Below, in pieces: positions 25,441 to 34,062 of a DNA stretch of 64,000 nt. The notes under the pieces were generated by a model. The model saw nothing but the letters and a program-made list of their open reading frames with translations. It was not told the origin of the DNA and made no database searches. The stretch comes from Buttiauxella sp035271705. GTDB lineage: Bacteria; Pseudomonadota; Gammaproteobacteria; Enterobacterales; Enterobacteriaceae. The stretch covers positions 1 through 64,000 of the forward strand of contig NZ_DATERI010000217.1 of NCBI RefSeq assembly GCF_035271705.1, written 5' to 3'. A program made the position numbers and the translations under genes. The stretch's first letter is position 1, and every line of letters starts with the position of its first letter.

Positions 25441-26337
25441 CTACGGATAGGTAATCCCTGGCGGATTCACCTCAGACGTAGCCACTTCTTCGCCCTTTTC
25501 TCCCCATCTGTCCAGCACTTGCTGGTATTCACCGCGTTTTGCCGCACCATCCAGTGCCGCTTGCAGCGCATAAACCAGCCCATTGCCTTTTTTAGTGGTG
25601 GTGGCGACATAGGCTTTTTTCGGCCCCAACCCGACAACCCGCGTGGTCCCGGTGAGCGCAGCTTTATAGGCTGCCACACTTTGCGGGCCGAAAGTGGCAT
25701 CCGCACGCCCCGCCTGAATATACAAATTGCCAGATGCGTCATCAGTCAGATAAATCGGTTGTGCGGCTTTGCGCCCTTCACGTTCATTTATTTCATTCCA
25801 ACCCAACAGGATTTTTTCCTGATTTGTGCCAGAACCTAAAATAATACGTAAACCTGCGACGTCTGCTGGCCCACTGATTTTTTGAATCGGGCTGTCAGAT
25901 TTTACCGCAAACGCCAACGAATCAACTCGATAAGTCGCGAAATCGAATTTCGTTTTACGCTGCTCGGTCACGGCAATATTCACCAGTGCCACATCGTAGC
26001 GGCCAGAGGTAATCCCCAAAGGCCAATCCTCCCAGGCGGTCGGCACCAGTTTGAGTTTTAGCCCTAAACTGTCGGCCAGCAAACGCGCAATATCAGGATC
26101 ACTGCCGATCCTGGTGCGGTTATCACTCGCCAGCAGTGCCAGCGGCGGCGAGTTGAGTGCCGAGATAGCCACCGTTAGCGTTCCCGGCTCAACAAACTTA
26201 TAGTCCTGCGGAATTTTGCTGATAGCCTGCGGGTCTTTCACAGCATGGATGGGTTGTTCATTCGCTTTGAGATCCAGATTTCCCTGTGCATACAGCGTGG
26301 TACTCATCATCAATAGCGCCAGTGGGACAAATTTCAT
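25441..26337 (-). CDS. amino-acid-type ABC binding protein (second of two in operon)
   Basis: 298 residues with a short Sec signal (MKFVPLALLMMSTTLYA). A family-3 solute-binding protein with GTLTVAISALNSPPLALLASDN at the start of the mature domain and a conserved GSDPDIARLLADSLG block. It is clearly paralogous to the protein at 28590-29531 over the whole length (shared DWPLGITSGRYD/DWPLGVTSGKYD and ILGSGTNQE/IVGSGTNQE), but less than identical, suggesting a different ligand range. It is the last gene of the eight-gene operon, 9 bases after the ATPase. Confidence 0.88.
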   Translation of the reverse strand: MKFVPLALLMMSTTLYAQGNLDLKANEQPIHAVKDPQAISKIPQDYKFVEPGTLTVAISALNSPPLALLASDNRTRIGSDPDIARLLADSLGLKLKLVPTAWEDWPLGITSGRYDVALVNIAVTEQRKTKFDFATYRVDSLAFAVKSDSPIQKISGPADVAGLRIILGSGTNQEKILLGWNEINEREGRKAAQPIYLTDDASGNLYIQAGRADATFGPQSVAAYKAALTGTTRVVGLGPKKAYVATTTKKGNGLVYALQAALDGAAKRGEYQQVLDRWGEKGEEVATSEVNPPGITYP

Positions 26338-26346
26338 GCCTGCTCC

Positions 26347-27138
26347 TTAAGAAAGAACCTTAGATAAAAACTGACGCGTTCGTGAATGTTGCGGATGGTT
26401 AAGCACCTCATCGCTGCTACCTTGCTCAACAATCTTCCCGTCCACCATAAACACCACGTTATCCGCCACTTCCCGGGCAAAACCAATTTCGTGCGTCACC
26501 ACCACCAGCGTGGTACCCGAACGGGCTAATTTCTTAATCACATCCAGTACTTCCCCCACCAGCTCCGGGTCGAGTGCGGAAGTCGGCTCATCAAATAGCA
26601 TCACCCGTGGACGCAATGCCAGTGCACGGGCAATAGCAATACGCTGCTGTTGCCCACCGGAAAGATGCCGTGACCAGGCATCCGCTTTATTGCGCAGCCC
26701 AACGACATCCAGCAGTTCATAAGCTTGCTCAATCGCCTGTTTACGATTGAGCTGTTTGTGGGCAATCGGTGCTTCAATCAGGTTTTCCAACACCGTGAGA
26801 TGCGGGAACAAGTTAAAGTTCTGGAACACATAGCCTACGTTCACGCGCTGGCGCAGGATCTCCTTTTCCTTCAGTTCATACAGTTTGTCCCCCGCCTGGC
26901 GATAGCCGATGTAATCGCCATCAATCTGGATAAAGCCTTCATCAACGCGCTCAAGATGATTAATGGCACGCAGCAAGGTGGATTTACCGGAGCCCGAAGG
27001 CCCCAGAATAACTGTCACCGAGCCAGGTTTCAGATCAAGCGAGATGTTATCCAGCGCTTTATGGCGGCCAAAATATTTGCTGACACCGGTAATCGAGATA
27101 TGCCCCGTCTGGCCGTTTGGATTATGGGATAGGGACAT
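26347..27138 (-). CDS. polar amino acid-type ABC transporter ATPase
   Basis: 263 residues from the ATG at 27138. Walker A GPSGSGKST, Q-loop YVFQNFNLFPHLTVLEN, signature LSGGQQQRIAIARALA, Walker B RVMLFDEPTSALDP and switch histidine VVVTHEI are complete. It belongs to the GlnQ/HisP/TcyN group. The start overlaps the permease 3' end by 17 bases; the longer frame further upstream overlaps that gene heavily and is not used. It powers uptake with the neighbouring permease and two binding proteins. Confidence 0.92.
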   Translation of the reverse strand: MSLSHNPNGQTGHISITGVSKYFGRHKALDNISLDLKPGSVTVILGPSGSGKSTLLRAINHLERVDEGFIQIDGDYIGYRQAGDKLYELKEKEILRQRVNVGYVFQNFNLFPHLTVLENLIEAPIAHKQLNRKQAIEQAYELLDVVGLRNKADAWSRHLSGGQQQRIAIARALALRPRVMLFDEPTSALDPELVGEVLDVIKKLARSGTTLVVVTHEIGFAREVADNVVFMVDGKIVEQGSSDEVLNHPQHSRTRQFLSKVLS

Positions 27139-28066
27139 GAACGATCTCCTGAGTTTGCAGCACGGGCTGACGTGAAGATGGATGACGAGCATGGCTTTGT
27201 TGATTAATCGCCGAGCGTCTTTCACTACGTGCCAGCCAACGTTCAACCAGATGTTGAATGAGTGACAACACGCTGGTGATAACCAGATACCAGACTGCGC
27301 CCACCATCAGTAACGGAATCACTTCCTGCGTGCGGTTGTAGATCATCTGAATGGTGTAGAACAGCTCCGGCATCGCCAAGACGTAAACCATCGACGTCCC
27401 TTTCGCGAGGCTGATAATTTCATTAAAACCAGACGGTAAAATAGTGCGTAAGGCCTGCGGTAAAATAATGCGCACGGTACGTCGCCAGGCGGGTAAACCT
27501 AATGCCGCCGCGGCTTCATATTGCCCATGATCGACACCTAAAAAACCGCCGCGAATAATCTCCGCGGTATAAGCACTTTGTACCAGCGTCAGCCCCACTA
27601 CTGCGGTAGAAAACTGCCCCAGCACATTAATGGTCTGGTAGCTTCCCCAGCTAATTTGTGTAAACGGAATACCAATCGAAAGCGTGTCATACAGATACGA
27701 GAAGTTATAAAGAATGATCAGCACCACGATCAGTGGCAGTGAGCGAAACAGCCAGATATACCCCCAGGCCAGGCTATTGAGCAGCCAGGAGGAGGACAAC
27801 CTGGCCAGCGCCAGCAAACCGCCAAATATGACGCTGAGAACGGTGCCAATCAGGGTCAACAGTAAGGTTTGCACCAACCCCTCAAGGATGACGGGGTCGA
27901 AGAACCAGCGGGCAAATACGCTCCACTCCCAGCGCGGGTTAAACGCCACTGACTGGATAACAATCGCCAGCACGAACAGGGCGACAACAGCACCCAGCGT
28001 GCGTAGCGGATAACGCGCCGGAACCACTTTAATGGTTGATGGTAGGGTTGATGGTGTAGTCATCAT
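27122..28066 (-). CDS. polar amino acid-type ABC transporter permease
   Basis: 314 residues. A HisM/GlnP-type permease with the EAA loop EAAAALGLPAWRRTVRIILPQALRTILPSG near residues 185-215. Transmembrane segments are visible at about 25-45, 70-95, 110-135 and in the C-terminal half. The first 20 residues and the C-terminal 40 (after ERWLARSERR) are polar, non-conserved extensions. A single permease gene suggests a homodimeric channel. It lies between the GNAT gene (6 bases upstream) and the ATPase (overlap). Confidence 0.9.
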   Translation of the reverse strand: MMTTPSTLPSTIKVVPARYPLRTLGAVVALFVLAIVIQSVAFNPRWEWSVFARWFFDPVILEGLVQTLLLTLIGTVLSVIFGGLLALARLSSSWLLNSLAWGYIWLFRSLPLIVVLIILYNFSYLYDTLSIGIPFTQISWGSYQTINVLGQFSTAVVGLTLVQSAYTAEIIRGGFLGVDHGQYEAAAALGLPAWRRTVRIILPQALRTILPSGFNEIISLAKGTSMVYVLAMPELFYTIQMIYNRTQEVIPLLMVGAVWYLVITSVLSLIQHLVERWLARSERRSAINQQSHARHPSSRQPVLQTQEIVHVPIP

Positions 28067-28072
28067 GATTCC

Positions 28073-28579
28073 TCAGGCCGTTTTCAGACGTGCCAGTGCC
28101 AGCACTTTGGTAAAGCGCAGGCGCCCATCGAACGGCGCAACGCTGTATTCTTCTGGGTTACGGTGAATATCAAACTGAGGTTGATAACCGAGACTCAGAT
28201 AGAGTTTTACCGCTTCTGGTTGGCGAAAACCGGTGGTCAGGAATGCATGGCTGTAACCGGCAAACTGCGCCCTGTTTTCCAGTTCACGCACAATACGTTG
28301 TGCAAGCCCCTGTTGACGCAAAGTGGGATGTGTCCAGATGCGCTTCAACTCGGCGGTATGTTCATCGAAAGGTTTATATGCACCCGTGGCAATGATTTCC
28401 CCGTCACGCTCCAGCACAATGAACAACCCTTGCGGCGGCAGATACCATTCGGTTAACTCCACTTCGGCATCACGGGAAAAGTAATCCCCATAACGCGCTT
28501 CATACTCACCAAACAGCCCGCTAATAATCGGCTGAAGCTCGGGGGCTTCCGGTGAAACATCTCGGAATTGTTCGCGCAT
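28073..28579 (-). CDS. GNAT N-acetyltransferase of the operon (SnaA-like role)
   Basis: 168 residues from the ATG at 28579, which follows AAGGAGCTGAAC, a strong ribosome site. GNAT fold: the acetyl-CoA motif reads RIWTHPTLRQQGLAQRIV with the RxxGx(A/G) loop, and the C-terminal LTTGFRQPEAVKLYLSLGYQP is the usual beta-6/7 end. Position between transporter and monooxygenase genes parallels SnaA (YtmI) of Bacillus, which acetylates S-substituted cysteines before oxidation. The substrate is inferred from context only. Confidence 0.85.
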   Translation of the reverse strand: MREQFRDVSPEAPELQPIISGLFGEYEARYGDYFSRDAEVELTEWYLPPQGLFIVLERDGEIIATGAYKPFDEHTAELKRIWTHPTLRQQGLAQRIVRELENRAQFAGYSHAFLTTGFRQPEAVKLYLSLGYQPQFDIHRNPEEYSVAPFDGRLRFTKVLALARLKTA

Positions 28580-28589
28580 GTTCAGCTCC

Positions 28590-29531
28590 TTAATCGCCAA
28601 GGCCGGCTGGGTTAATTTCGGATGCTGGGATTTGTTCCACGCCTTCCCCCCAACGGTTCAGGACTTTGTTGTAATCGCCGTTCTTGATGACGCCATTGAG
28701 CGCGGTTTGCACCGATTCGACGAGGCCGCTATCTTTTTTCAGGGTGACGGCGATATGTGCCGCTTTCGGCCAGCCACCATCCACCGTGCCGACTAATTGG
28801 GTTTTCTGCGTCAGAGCGGCTTTCCAGGCACCGGTGACATTCGGGCCAAAGAAGGCATCAGCACGGCCAGACTGCAACGCCAGGGTTTGTGCGGCATCAT
28901 CTTTGGTGTAAACCGGCGTGAAGGGTTTAAGCCCCTTTTTCAGGTTCTCTTCGTTCCACGACAGCAAGATAGATTCCTGGTTTGTTCCTGAGCCGACGAT
29001 AATGCGCAACCCGGCGATATCTTCAGCTTTCTCAAGCTTCTTAATCGAACTGTCAGATTTCACGTAGAAGCCGAGGGAGTCTTTACGGTAGGTCGCAAAG
29101 TCGAATTTCTGTTTGCGATCTTTAGTGACGGTGATATTGCTGATGGCCGCATCGTATTTGCCCGATGTCACGCCCAGCGGCCAGTCTTCCCATGAAGTGG
29201 GTACCACGTTGAGCTCAAGCCCGAGGCTGTCCGCAACCAGACGCGCGATATCCACCTCGCTGCCGAGCAGTGTTTTGTTATCTTCAGCAAACACCGTTAA
29301 AGGGGGTGAATTGAGAGCCGCTACCGCGACGGTGAATTTACCAGGAACCGCAAAGCGATAATCTTTTGGTAGTTGTGCAACCGCCGCTGGATTGACGACG
29401 GTATTAATCGGCGTTTTATTGGCTTCCAGGCTTACGCCCGTGCCATTAATGGTGACTTCTTGCGCCCAGCTTGCCGCTGATGCAGATGAAACAGCCAGAG
29501 CGATAGCCAAGATTAGCGATTGTTTTTTCAT
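28590..29531 (-). CDS. amino-acid-type ABC binding protein (first of two in operon)
   Basis: 313 residues. Sec signal MKKQSLILAIALAVSSASAASWAQ, cleavage predicted near residue 23. Family-3 solute-binding protein, closely similar to the one at 25441-26337 but with KFDFATYRKDSLGFYVK and a distinct C-terminal half. It is placed between the GNAT gene and the NtaA-type monooxygenase. Together they suggest one permease/ATPase served by two receptors for related sulfur amino acids. Confidence 0.88.
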   Translation of the reverse strand: MKKQSLILAIALAVSSASAASWAQEVTINGTGVSLEANKTPINTVVNPAAVAQLPKDYRFAVPGKFTVAVAALNSPPLTVFAEDNKTLLGSEVDIARLVADSLGLELNVVPTSWEDWPLGVTSGKYDAAISNITVTKDRKQKFDFATYRKDSLGFYVKSDSSIKKLEKAEDIAGLRIIVGSGTNQESILLSWNEENLKKGLKPFTPVYTKDDAAQTLALQSGRADAFFGPNVTGAWKAALTQKTQLVGTVDGGWPKAAHIAVTLKKDSGLVESVQTALNGVIKNGDYNKVLNRWGEGVEQIPASEINPAGLGD

Positions 29532-29556
29532 AGCAGGTGTTCTCTTTTTTATGTGG

Positions 29557-30867
29557 TTACGAAAATTGATTCACGGGATTTGCCAAACCCAAACTTTCCC
29601 GCAATGTTGTGCCTGGATATTCTTTGCGGAATAAGCCCCGTGCTTGCAGTACCGGAACCACTTCATCAACAAAACGTGTGAAGGTATCAGGCGTACCGCC
29701 CTGAATGATGAAACCGTCTGCGGCGTGGCTTTCGAACCACTGCTGTAATCCATCCGCCACTTGCTGGGCGGTGCCAGCAAAACGTGGACGCGGTGATGCG
29801 GCTTCCAGTGCCACCTGGCGCAGCGTCAGGTTACGTTCGCGGGCATGACGTTTGATTTCATCGGTAGTACTACGGAAGCTGTTCTGCCCAAGTGAACCGA
29901 TATCCGGGAATGGTGCATCGAGAGGGTATTGGCTGAAATCGTGATGTTCAAAATAGCGGCCAAGATAATTCAGTGCGTCAGATATCGACACCAGTGCAGC
30001 AGTGGTTTGATACTGGTTTTCTACGTCATCAGCATCTTTGCCGACAATTACACTGACACCCTGGAATATTTTTAAATCATCTGCACGGCGGCCATGGTTT
30101 TCCAGTTGCCCTTTTACATCCCGATAAAAATGCTGCGCTTCTTCAAGCGTATCGTGATGGGTAAAAATAGCGTCGGCATGATGTGCGGCTAATTTCTTAC
30201 CGTCATCAGAGGCACCCGCCTGGAATACAATCGGCCTGCCTTGTGGGGTGCGGGAAATATTCAGTGGCCCTGCGACTTTAAAGAAATCACCCTGATGATT
30301 CAGCGTGTGTAACTTTTCTGGATCAAAGAATTGCCCGCTGGCTTTATCCCGCGTAAACGCATCTTCTTCCCAGGAGTCCCATAATCCTTTCACGACATCC
30401 AAATATTCATCAGCAATGCGGTAACGCAGTGCATGTTCTGGATGTTTGTCACGGGAAAAATTCTTTGCCGAACCTTCCAACGGTGAAGTCACTACGTTCC
30501 AGCCCGCGCGTCCTTTGCTTAAATGGTCAAGGCTTGCGAACTGGCGCGCCACAGTGAACGGCTCGCTATAGGATGTCGACAACGTACCGACCAGCCCTAA
30601 ATGGGAGGTGACGCTGGCTAACGCCGACAGCACTGTGAGTGGTTCGAAGCGATTCAAAAAATGCGGAATAGATTTTTCATTAATATATAAACCATCAGCG
30701 ACAAACAAAAAGTCCAGTTTGCCCTGCTCGGCTTTTAAAGCGGTCTCTTTGACAAAATCAAAATTAATACTGGCATCGGCAATAGCGGCCGGGTGTCGCC
30801 ATGCGGACATATTTCCTGAAGCACCATGTAAGATTGTTCCAAGGCGCAGTTGTCGATTATCAGACAT
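29557..30867 (-). CDS. NtaA/SnaA/DszA-type FMN-dependent monooxygenase (CmoJ-like role)
   Basis: 436 residues, bacterial luciferase-like TIM-barrel flavin monooxygenase. Family landmarks are GTILHGASGNMSAWRHP at the start, GRAGWNVVTSPL near residue 145 and GRPIVFQAGASDDGKKLAAHHADAIF near residues 230-255. Members use reduced FMN from a separate reductase to cleave C-S or C-N bonds; CmoJ (YtnJ) of Bacillus acts on N-acetyl S-substituted cysteines. No flavin reductase gene is present in the operon. It is 25 bases upstream of the binding-protein gene. Confidence 0.87.
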   Translation of the reverse strand: MSDNRQLRLGTILHGASGNMSAWRHPAAIADASINFDFVKETALKAEQGKLDFLFVADGLYINEKSIPHFLNRFEPLTVLSALASVTSHLGLVGTLSTSYSEPFTVARQFASLDHLSKGRAGWNVVTSPLEGSAKNFSRDKHPEHALRYRIADEYLDVVKGLWDSWEEDAFTRDKASGQFFDPEKLHTLNHQGDFFKVAGPLNISRTPQGRPIVFQAGASDDGKKLAAHHADAIFTHHDTLEEAQHFYRDVKGQLENHGRRADDLKIFQGVSVIVGKDADDVENQYQTTAALVSISDALNYLGRYFEHHDFSQYPLDAPFPDIGSLGQNSFRSTTDEIKRHARERNLTLRQVALEAASPRPRFAGTAQQVADGLQQWFESHAADGFIIQGGTPDTFTRFVDEVVPVLQARGLFRKEYPGTTLRESLGLANPVNQFS

Positions 30868-30930
30868 ATTCCATCCTCATTTTCAGGGTGCACGCATCCT
30901 GGGGAGTTGACCCCTGCGTATTAGAAATAA

Positions 30931-32067
30931 TTAGATTTCCAGCAAGGCTTTTTCCGCAAGCGTGGCGAAATAGCGTGCTGCATCTTCAATTAATGCTTCA
31001 TCCGGGTTAAAGGCCGAATGATGTAACCCGTAAATACTATTACTGCCTATGCTGACAAACGCACCGGGAATGGTTTGCAAATAAACAGCAAAATCTTCAC
31101 CGCCCATATGCAGTTCGGAGGTTTGTGTCTGGTAGCCCGCATCTTTTGCGGCTTGCATCGCAAATGCCGCCCATTTTTCATCGTTATTCAATGTGATTGG
31201 CCCGTTAAACCATTCCACCTCAATTTGTGCGCCAAACGCACTGGCTAAACCGGCTGCAATATCACTGATACGTTTCTCGACCTGTTGCTGAATATCGTCA
31301 CGATGGGTGCGCACCGTGCCTTCCAGTTCGACACTTTCAGGCAACACATTCCAGGTATTTCCCCCTTGTATGCGCGTGACACTCACCACCACCGAATCCA
31401 GAGTATCAATGTTGCGGCTGGCGATAGTTTGCAATGCCAATACCAACTGGCTGGCAATCACGATGGCGTCAGTACCTTCTTGCGGACGGGCGGCATGTGC
31501 GCCTTTGCCCCGAACCCGTAACACAAAACGGTCAACGTTGGCATAAAATGCGCCGCCTCTGGTGGCAAAGGTGCCCACCGGTAAGCCAGGCTCGTTATGC
31601 ATGCCAAAAATAGCGGACACGTTTTCTAATGCTCCGGCTTTAATCAGTGCCTTAGCGCCAGTGAAGTTTTCTTCAGCCGGTTGAAACAACAAACGAACGC
31701 GCCCGGGTAAGTGCGCCTCACGCTCTTTTAATAGCAGAGCGGCCCCCAGTATCACGCTGCTGTGAATATCATGTCCGCAGGCATGCATCACGCCTTCGCG
31801 TTGTGAACTAAACGACACGCCGCTGGTTTCCTGTATTGGCAGCGCGTCTATATCAGCACGCAGCGCAATCACCTTTTCCCCTTGGCCAACTTCAGCCACC
31901 ACGCCCGTTGCAAGCGAGTATGGCAACAGCCGTAATCCGCTCGCTTCCAGCCAGTGACGGATGCGCGTGGTGGTCGCAACTTCCTGCCCGGATAACTCCG
32001 GGTGCTGGTGCAACTCACGCCGCCAGTCGATTAGCTGTTGTTTGAATGTCACGGGTGCGAATGTCAT
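30931..32067 (-). CDS. M20-family amidohydrolase (SndA-like role)
   Basis: 378 residues from the ATG at 32067, which follows AAGGGG. M20D metal-dependent amidohydrolase: ALRADIDALPIQE, MHACGHDIHSSVILGAALLL with metal ligands, LFQPAEENFTGAKALI and the C-terminal HMGGEDFAVYLQTIPGAFVSIG are conserved. Members remove N-acyl groups from amino acids. In the Bacillus ytm/ytn pathway SndA (YtnL) deacetylates N-acetylcysteine after the monooxygenase step. Located between the two monooxygenase genes. Confidence 0.88.
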   Translation of the reverse strand: MTFAPVTFKQQLIDWRRELHQHPELSGQEVATTTRIRHWLEASGLRLLPYSLATGVVAEVGQGEKVIALRADIDALPIQETSGVSFSSQREGVMHACGHDIHSSVILGAALLLKEREAHLPGRVRLLFQPAEENFTGAKALIKAGALENVSAIFGMHNEPGLPVGTFATRGGAFYANVDRFVLRVRGKGAHAARPQEGTDAIVIASQLVLALQTIASRNIDTLDSVVVSVTRIQGGNTWNVLPESVELEGTVRTHRDDIQQQVEKRISDIAAGLASAFGAQIEVEWFNGPITLNNDEKWAAFAMQAAKDAGYQTQTSELHMGGEDFAVYLQTIPGAFVSIGSNSIYGLHHSAFNPDEALIEDAARYFATLAEKALLEI

Positions 32068-32077
32068 CGGTTTCCCC

Positions 32078-33115
32078 TTACCAGGCTTCATGTTCGGCGG
32101 CAAAATCAGATACCGATTTTATTTGTTGAACGCCTGCCAACAAACGCAGCGACTGATAACGTGCAGCGGGGTCAGCAATAGGGGTATCAATAATGAATTC
32201 GTCGATGCCAAATTCCTGGCGTAATGCCGCAAGCCCGGCATTAACCGTCTCGGCGGTGCCCTGGAGCAGCAAAGGTTCGCGGCGTTCGATCCGTTTGATG
32301 GCACTGCCCGCCTGGCGAGCAAATGCGTGAGCCTGCTCTTCGCTCGCAACACTGACTCGCTGGCTGTTTTCCAGCTCAACACTCCAGATTTCCACCAGAT
32401 TTGCCAGTTCAGCCGCTTTTTCAGCATCCTGCGCAACAATCACCTGCACGGCCACCACCGTGTCGCGCTGGCTTTTACTGCTCCAGGCCGTGAGCACCTG
32501 GCGCATCAAGTTTTTATCGCCATTCAGGTGGGCGGCATACACGAAGTTCCAGTCAAGGCTTGCGGCAAGGGCTGCACTTTCGAGGCTTGCGCCGAGCAAA
32601 AAGCGATCGGCACTGCGCACAGGAACCGGTGTTGCACGTAAGATTTCTTTGTCGTCGGGAGCGTCGTCCTCAGGTGTGGCGGGTAAAGAAAGCCAGTGAT
32701 CCAGTTCAGCGAATTTGTCGGCAAACGACGTTTTATCCAGCCCACCGCGCTGCAACGCTTGGGTAGACAGTGGTAACCCACCAGGCGCTTTACCGACTCC
32801 GAGATCAACGCGACCCGGCGCAAGGTTTGCCAATAGATTGAAGTTTTCTGCCACTTTGTAAGGGCTGTAGTGTTGCAACATCACCCCACCCGATCCGACA
32901 CGAATGCGGCGGGTTTGCCCGACAATCCAGGCAATCAGCAGTTCCGGTGATGGGCTTGCCAGCCGTGAGGTGTTGTGGTGCTCGGCAATCCAGAAGCGGT
33001 GATAACCCCAGGCTTCTGCTTGTTGTGCCAGATGCAGCGTGTGTTTCAGGGCGTCGCCAGGAGTATCGTCCTTCGCGACCGGGATTTTATCCAACAGGCT
33101 GATTCGATAAGACAT
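32078..33115 (-). CDS. MsnO8-type luciferase-like monooxygenase (CmoO-like)
   Basis: 345 residues, first gene of the operon. Luciferase-like fold of the group resembling Bacillus CmoO (YtmO): RFWIAEHHNTSRLASPSPELL near residue 40, IRVGSGGVMLQHYSPYKVAENF near residue 70 and RVDLGVGKAPGG near residue 100. It is followed by the M20 gene after 10 bases. A promoter should lie in the 322-bp gap shared with the hip module. Substrate unproven. Confidence 0.85.
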   Translation of the reverse strand: MSYRISLLDKIPVAKDDTPGDALKHTLHLAQQAEAWGYHRFWIAEHHNTSRLASPSPELLIAWIVGQTRRIRVGSGGVMLQHYSPYKVAENFNLLANLAPGRVDLGVGKAPGGLPLSTQALQRGGLDKTSFADKFAELDHWLSLPATPEDDAPDDKEILRATPVPVRSADRFLLGASLESAALAASLDWNFVYAAHLNGDKNLMRQVLTAWSSKSQRDTVVAVQVIVAQDAEKAAELANLVEIWSVELENSQRVSVASEEQAHAFARQAGSAIKRIERREPLLLQGTAETVNAGLAALRQEFGIDEFIIDTPIADPAARYQSLRLLAGVQQIKSVSDFAAEHEAW

Positions 33116-33437
33116 GCCACAAACTCGTGTTGATTAACATGCCTTCATTAATAAGGTTTCCGCTCTTACGAGTGAAACAATTAATTTACATTTCGTTAGC
33201 CAAAATCTGGATAAGCCGCGCACAACTCTGCTACATCTCCGCTGTGGAGTTTATAAATGGTCTAAAAACAGTATAGAAATACTGAAAAAGACTTTTTATG
33301 AACCCTATGATTGACAAGAGACCGTAAATGACCCATTTTTAGTTAATAATTAAAATAAGGTTCATTTATGATACATATTTGCATTATGGATCCATAAATA
33401 ACACCTCTCAGTATTTATGATGAATTTAAGGTCATAT
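33116..33437. promoter_or_regulatory. divergent promoter region of the sulfur-type operon and hipBST
   Basis: A 322-bp AT-rich gap without a gene. It contains a perfect 14-bp palindrome TTATGGATCCATAA at 33384-33397, 41 bp before the hipB start, a plausible HipB operator. The word TTTATGA recurs several times around it. A possible -35 TTGACA lies at 33311-33316. I see no convincing CysB or Cbl site by eye on the operon side. Confidence 0.45.
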
Positions 33438-33761
33438 ATGAACTACAACAATGCCACGCTCGCCGACAAACTGCAGGCCATGAGCGATTTATTGAATGAC
33501 GTTAAAAAAGCCGTGACGCTGCGCGCGCAAGAATCCGATCTCCTGACTGATGAGCAGGACATCACCCACACAGCACAACTGGGGCAAAAACTGAACCAGC
33601 GCCGCAAAGAGTTGGATATCGATCTTGCGACCCTTGAGCTACAAACCGGCGTTTCCGCCTCAACGCTCAAACGCCTGTTTAAAGATCCCGAACTGGTCAA
33701 ATTTGGCACCGTGTTACGCGTAGCCGAAGCATTAGGTGTGAAGTTATGCGCCGCCGTGTAG
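33438..33761 (+). CDS. hipB: HipB-type XRE antitoxin of a HipBST module
   Basis: 107 residues from the ATG at 33438, preceded by AAGG; two earlier ATGs (33417, 33420) are less well placed. The N-terminal half is a helical extension. The C-terminal half carries a helix-turn-helix (LGQKLNQRRKELDIDLATLE, TGVSASTLKRLFKD, LRVAEALGVKL) of the Cro/CI type found in HipB. It is expected to bind its own promoter together with HipS and HipT. The 3' end overlaps hipS by 16 bases. Confidence 0.85.
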   Translation: MNYNNATLADKLQAMSDLLNDVKKAVTLRAQESDLLTDEQDITHTAQLGQKLNQRRKELDIDLATLELQTGVSASTLKRLFKDPELVKFGTVLRVAEALGVKLCAAV

Positions 33762-34060
33762 AGGTGTGGTTATATGGCGAGCCGGTTGGTGAGTTGCGCC
33801 AGGATGACAGCAGTTATGAATTTAGTTATCGAGAGGGCTATGTCGGCCCACCGCTGTCCCTCAGTTTACCGGTGCGTGTTGGCCACTTCCACAGCCAAAC
33901 ATTACCGCCTTTTTTTGCCTCTCTGGCACCAGAAGGTTGGTTGAAAATGCGCTACAGCCAACTACAGCAACGCGATGAGCAGGACCTTCTCGGTATGCTT
34001 ATCGATAACGGAAAAAACCTGATTGGTGCGGTGCAACTGGTCAACATGCAGGAGGATTAG
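33746..34060 (+). CDS. hipS: HipS, HipA N-subdomain-like antitoxin
   Basis: 104 residues equivalent to the N-terminal subdomain of HipA encoded as a separate gene: VEVWLYGEPVGELRQDD, SLSLPVRVGHFHSQTLPPFFASLAPEG and LLGMLIDNGKNLIGAVQL. In HipBST modules this small protein, not HipB, neutralises the kinase. Start overlaps the hipB stop and the end supplies an AGGAGG ribosome site for hipT two bases downstream, so all three genes are translationally linked. Confidence 0.85.
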   Translation: MRRRVEVWLYGEPVGELRQDDSSYEFSYREGYVGPPLSLSLPVRVGHFHSQTLPPFFASLAPEGWLKMRYSQLQQRDEQDLLGMLIDNGKNLIGAVQLVNMQED

Positions 34061-34062
34061 CC

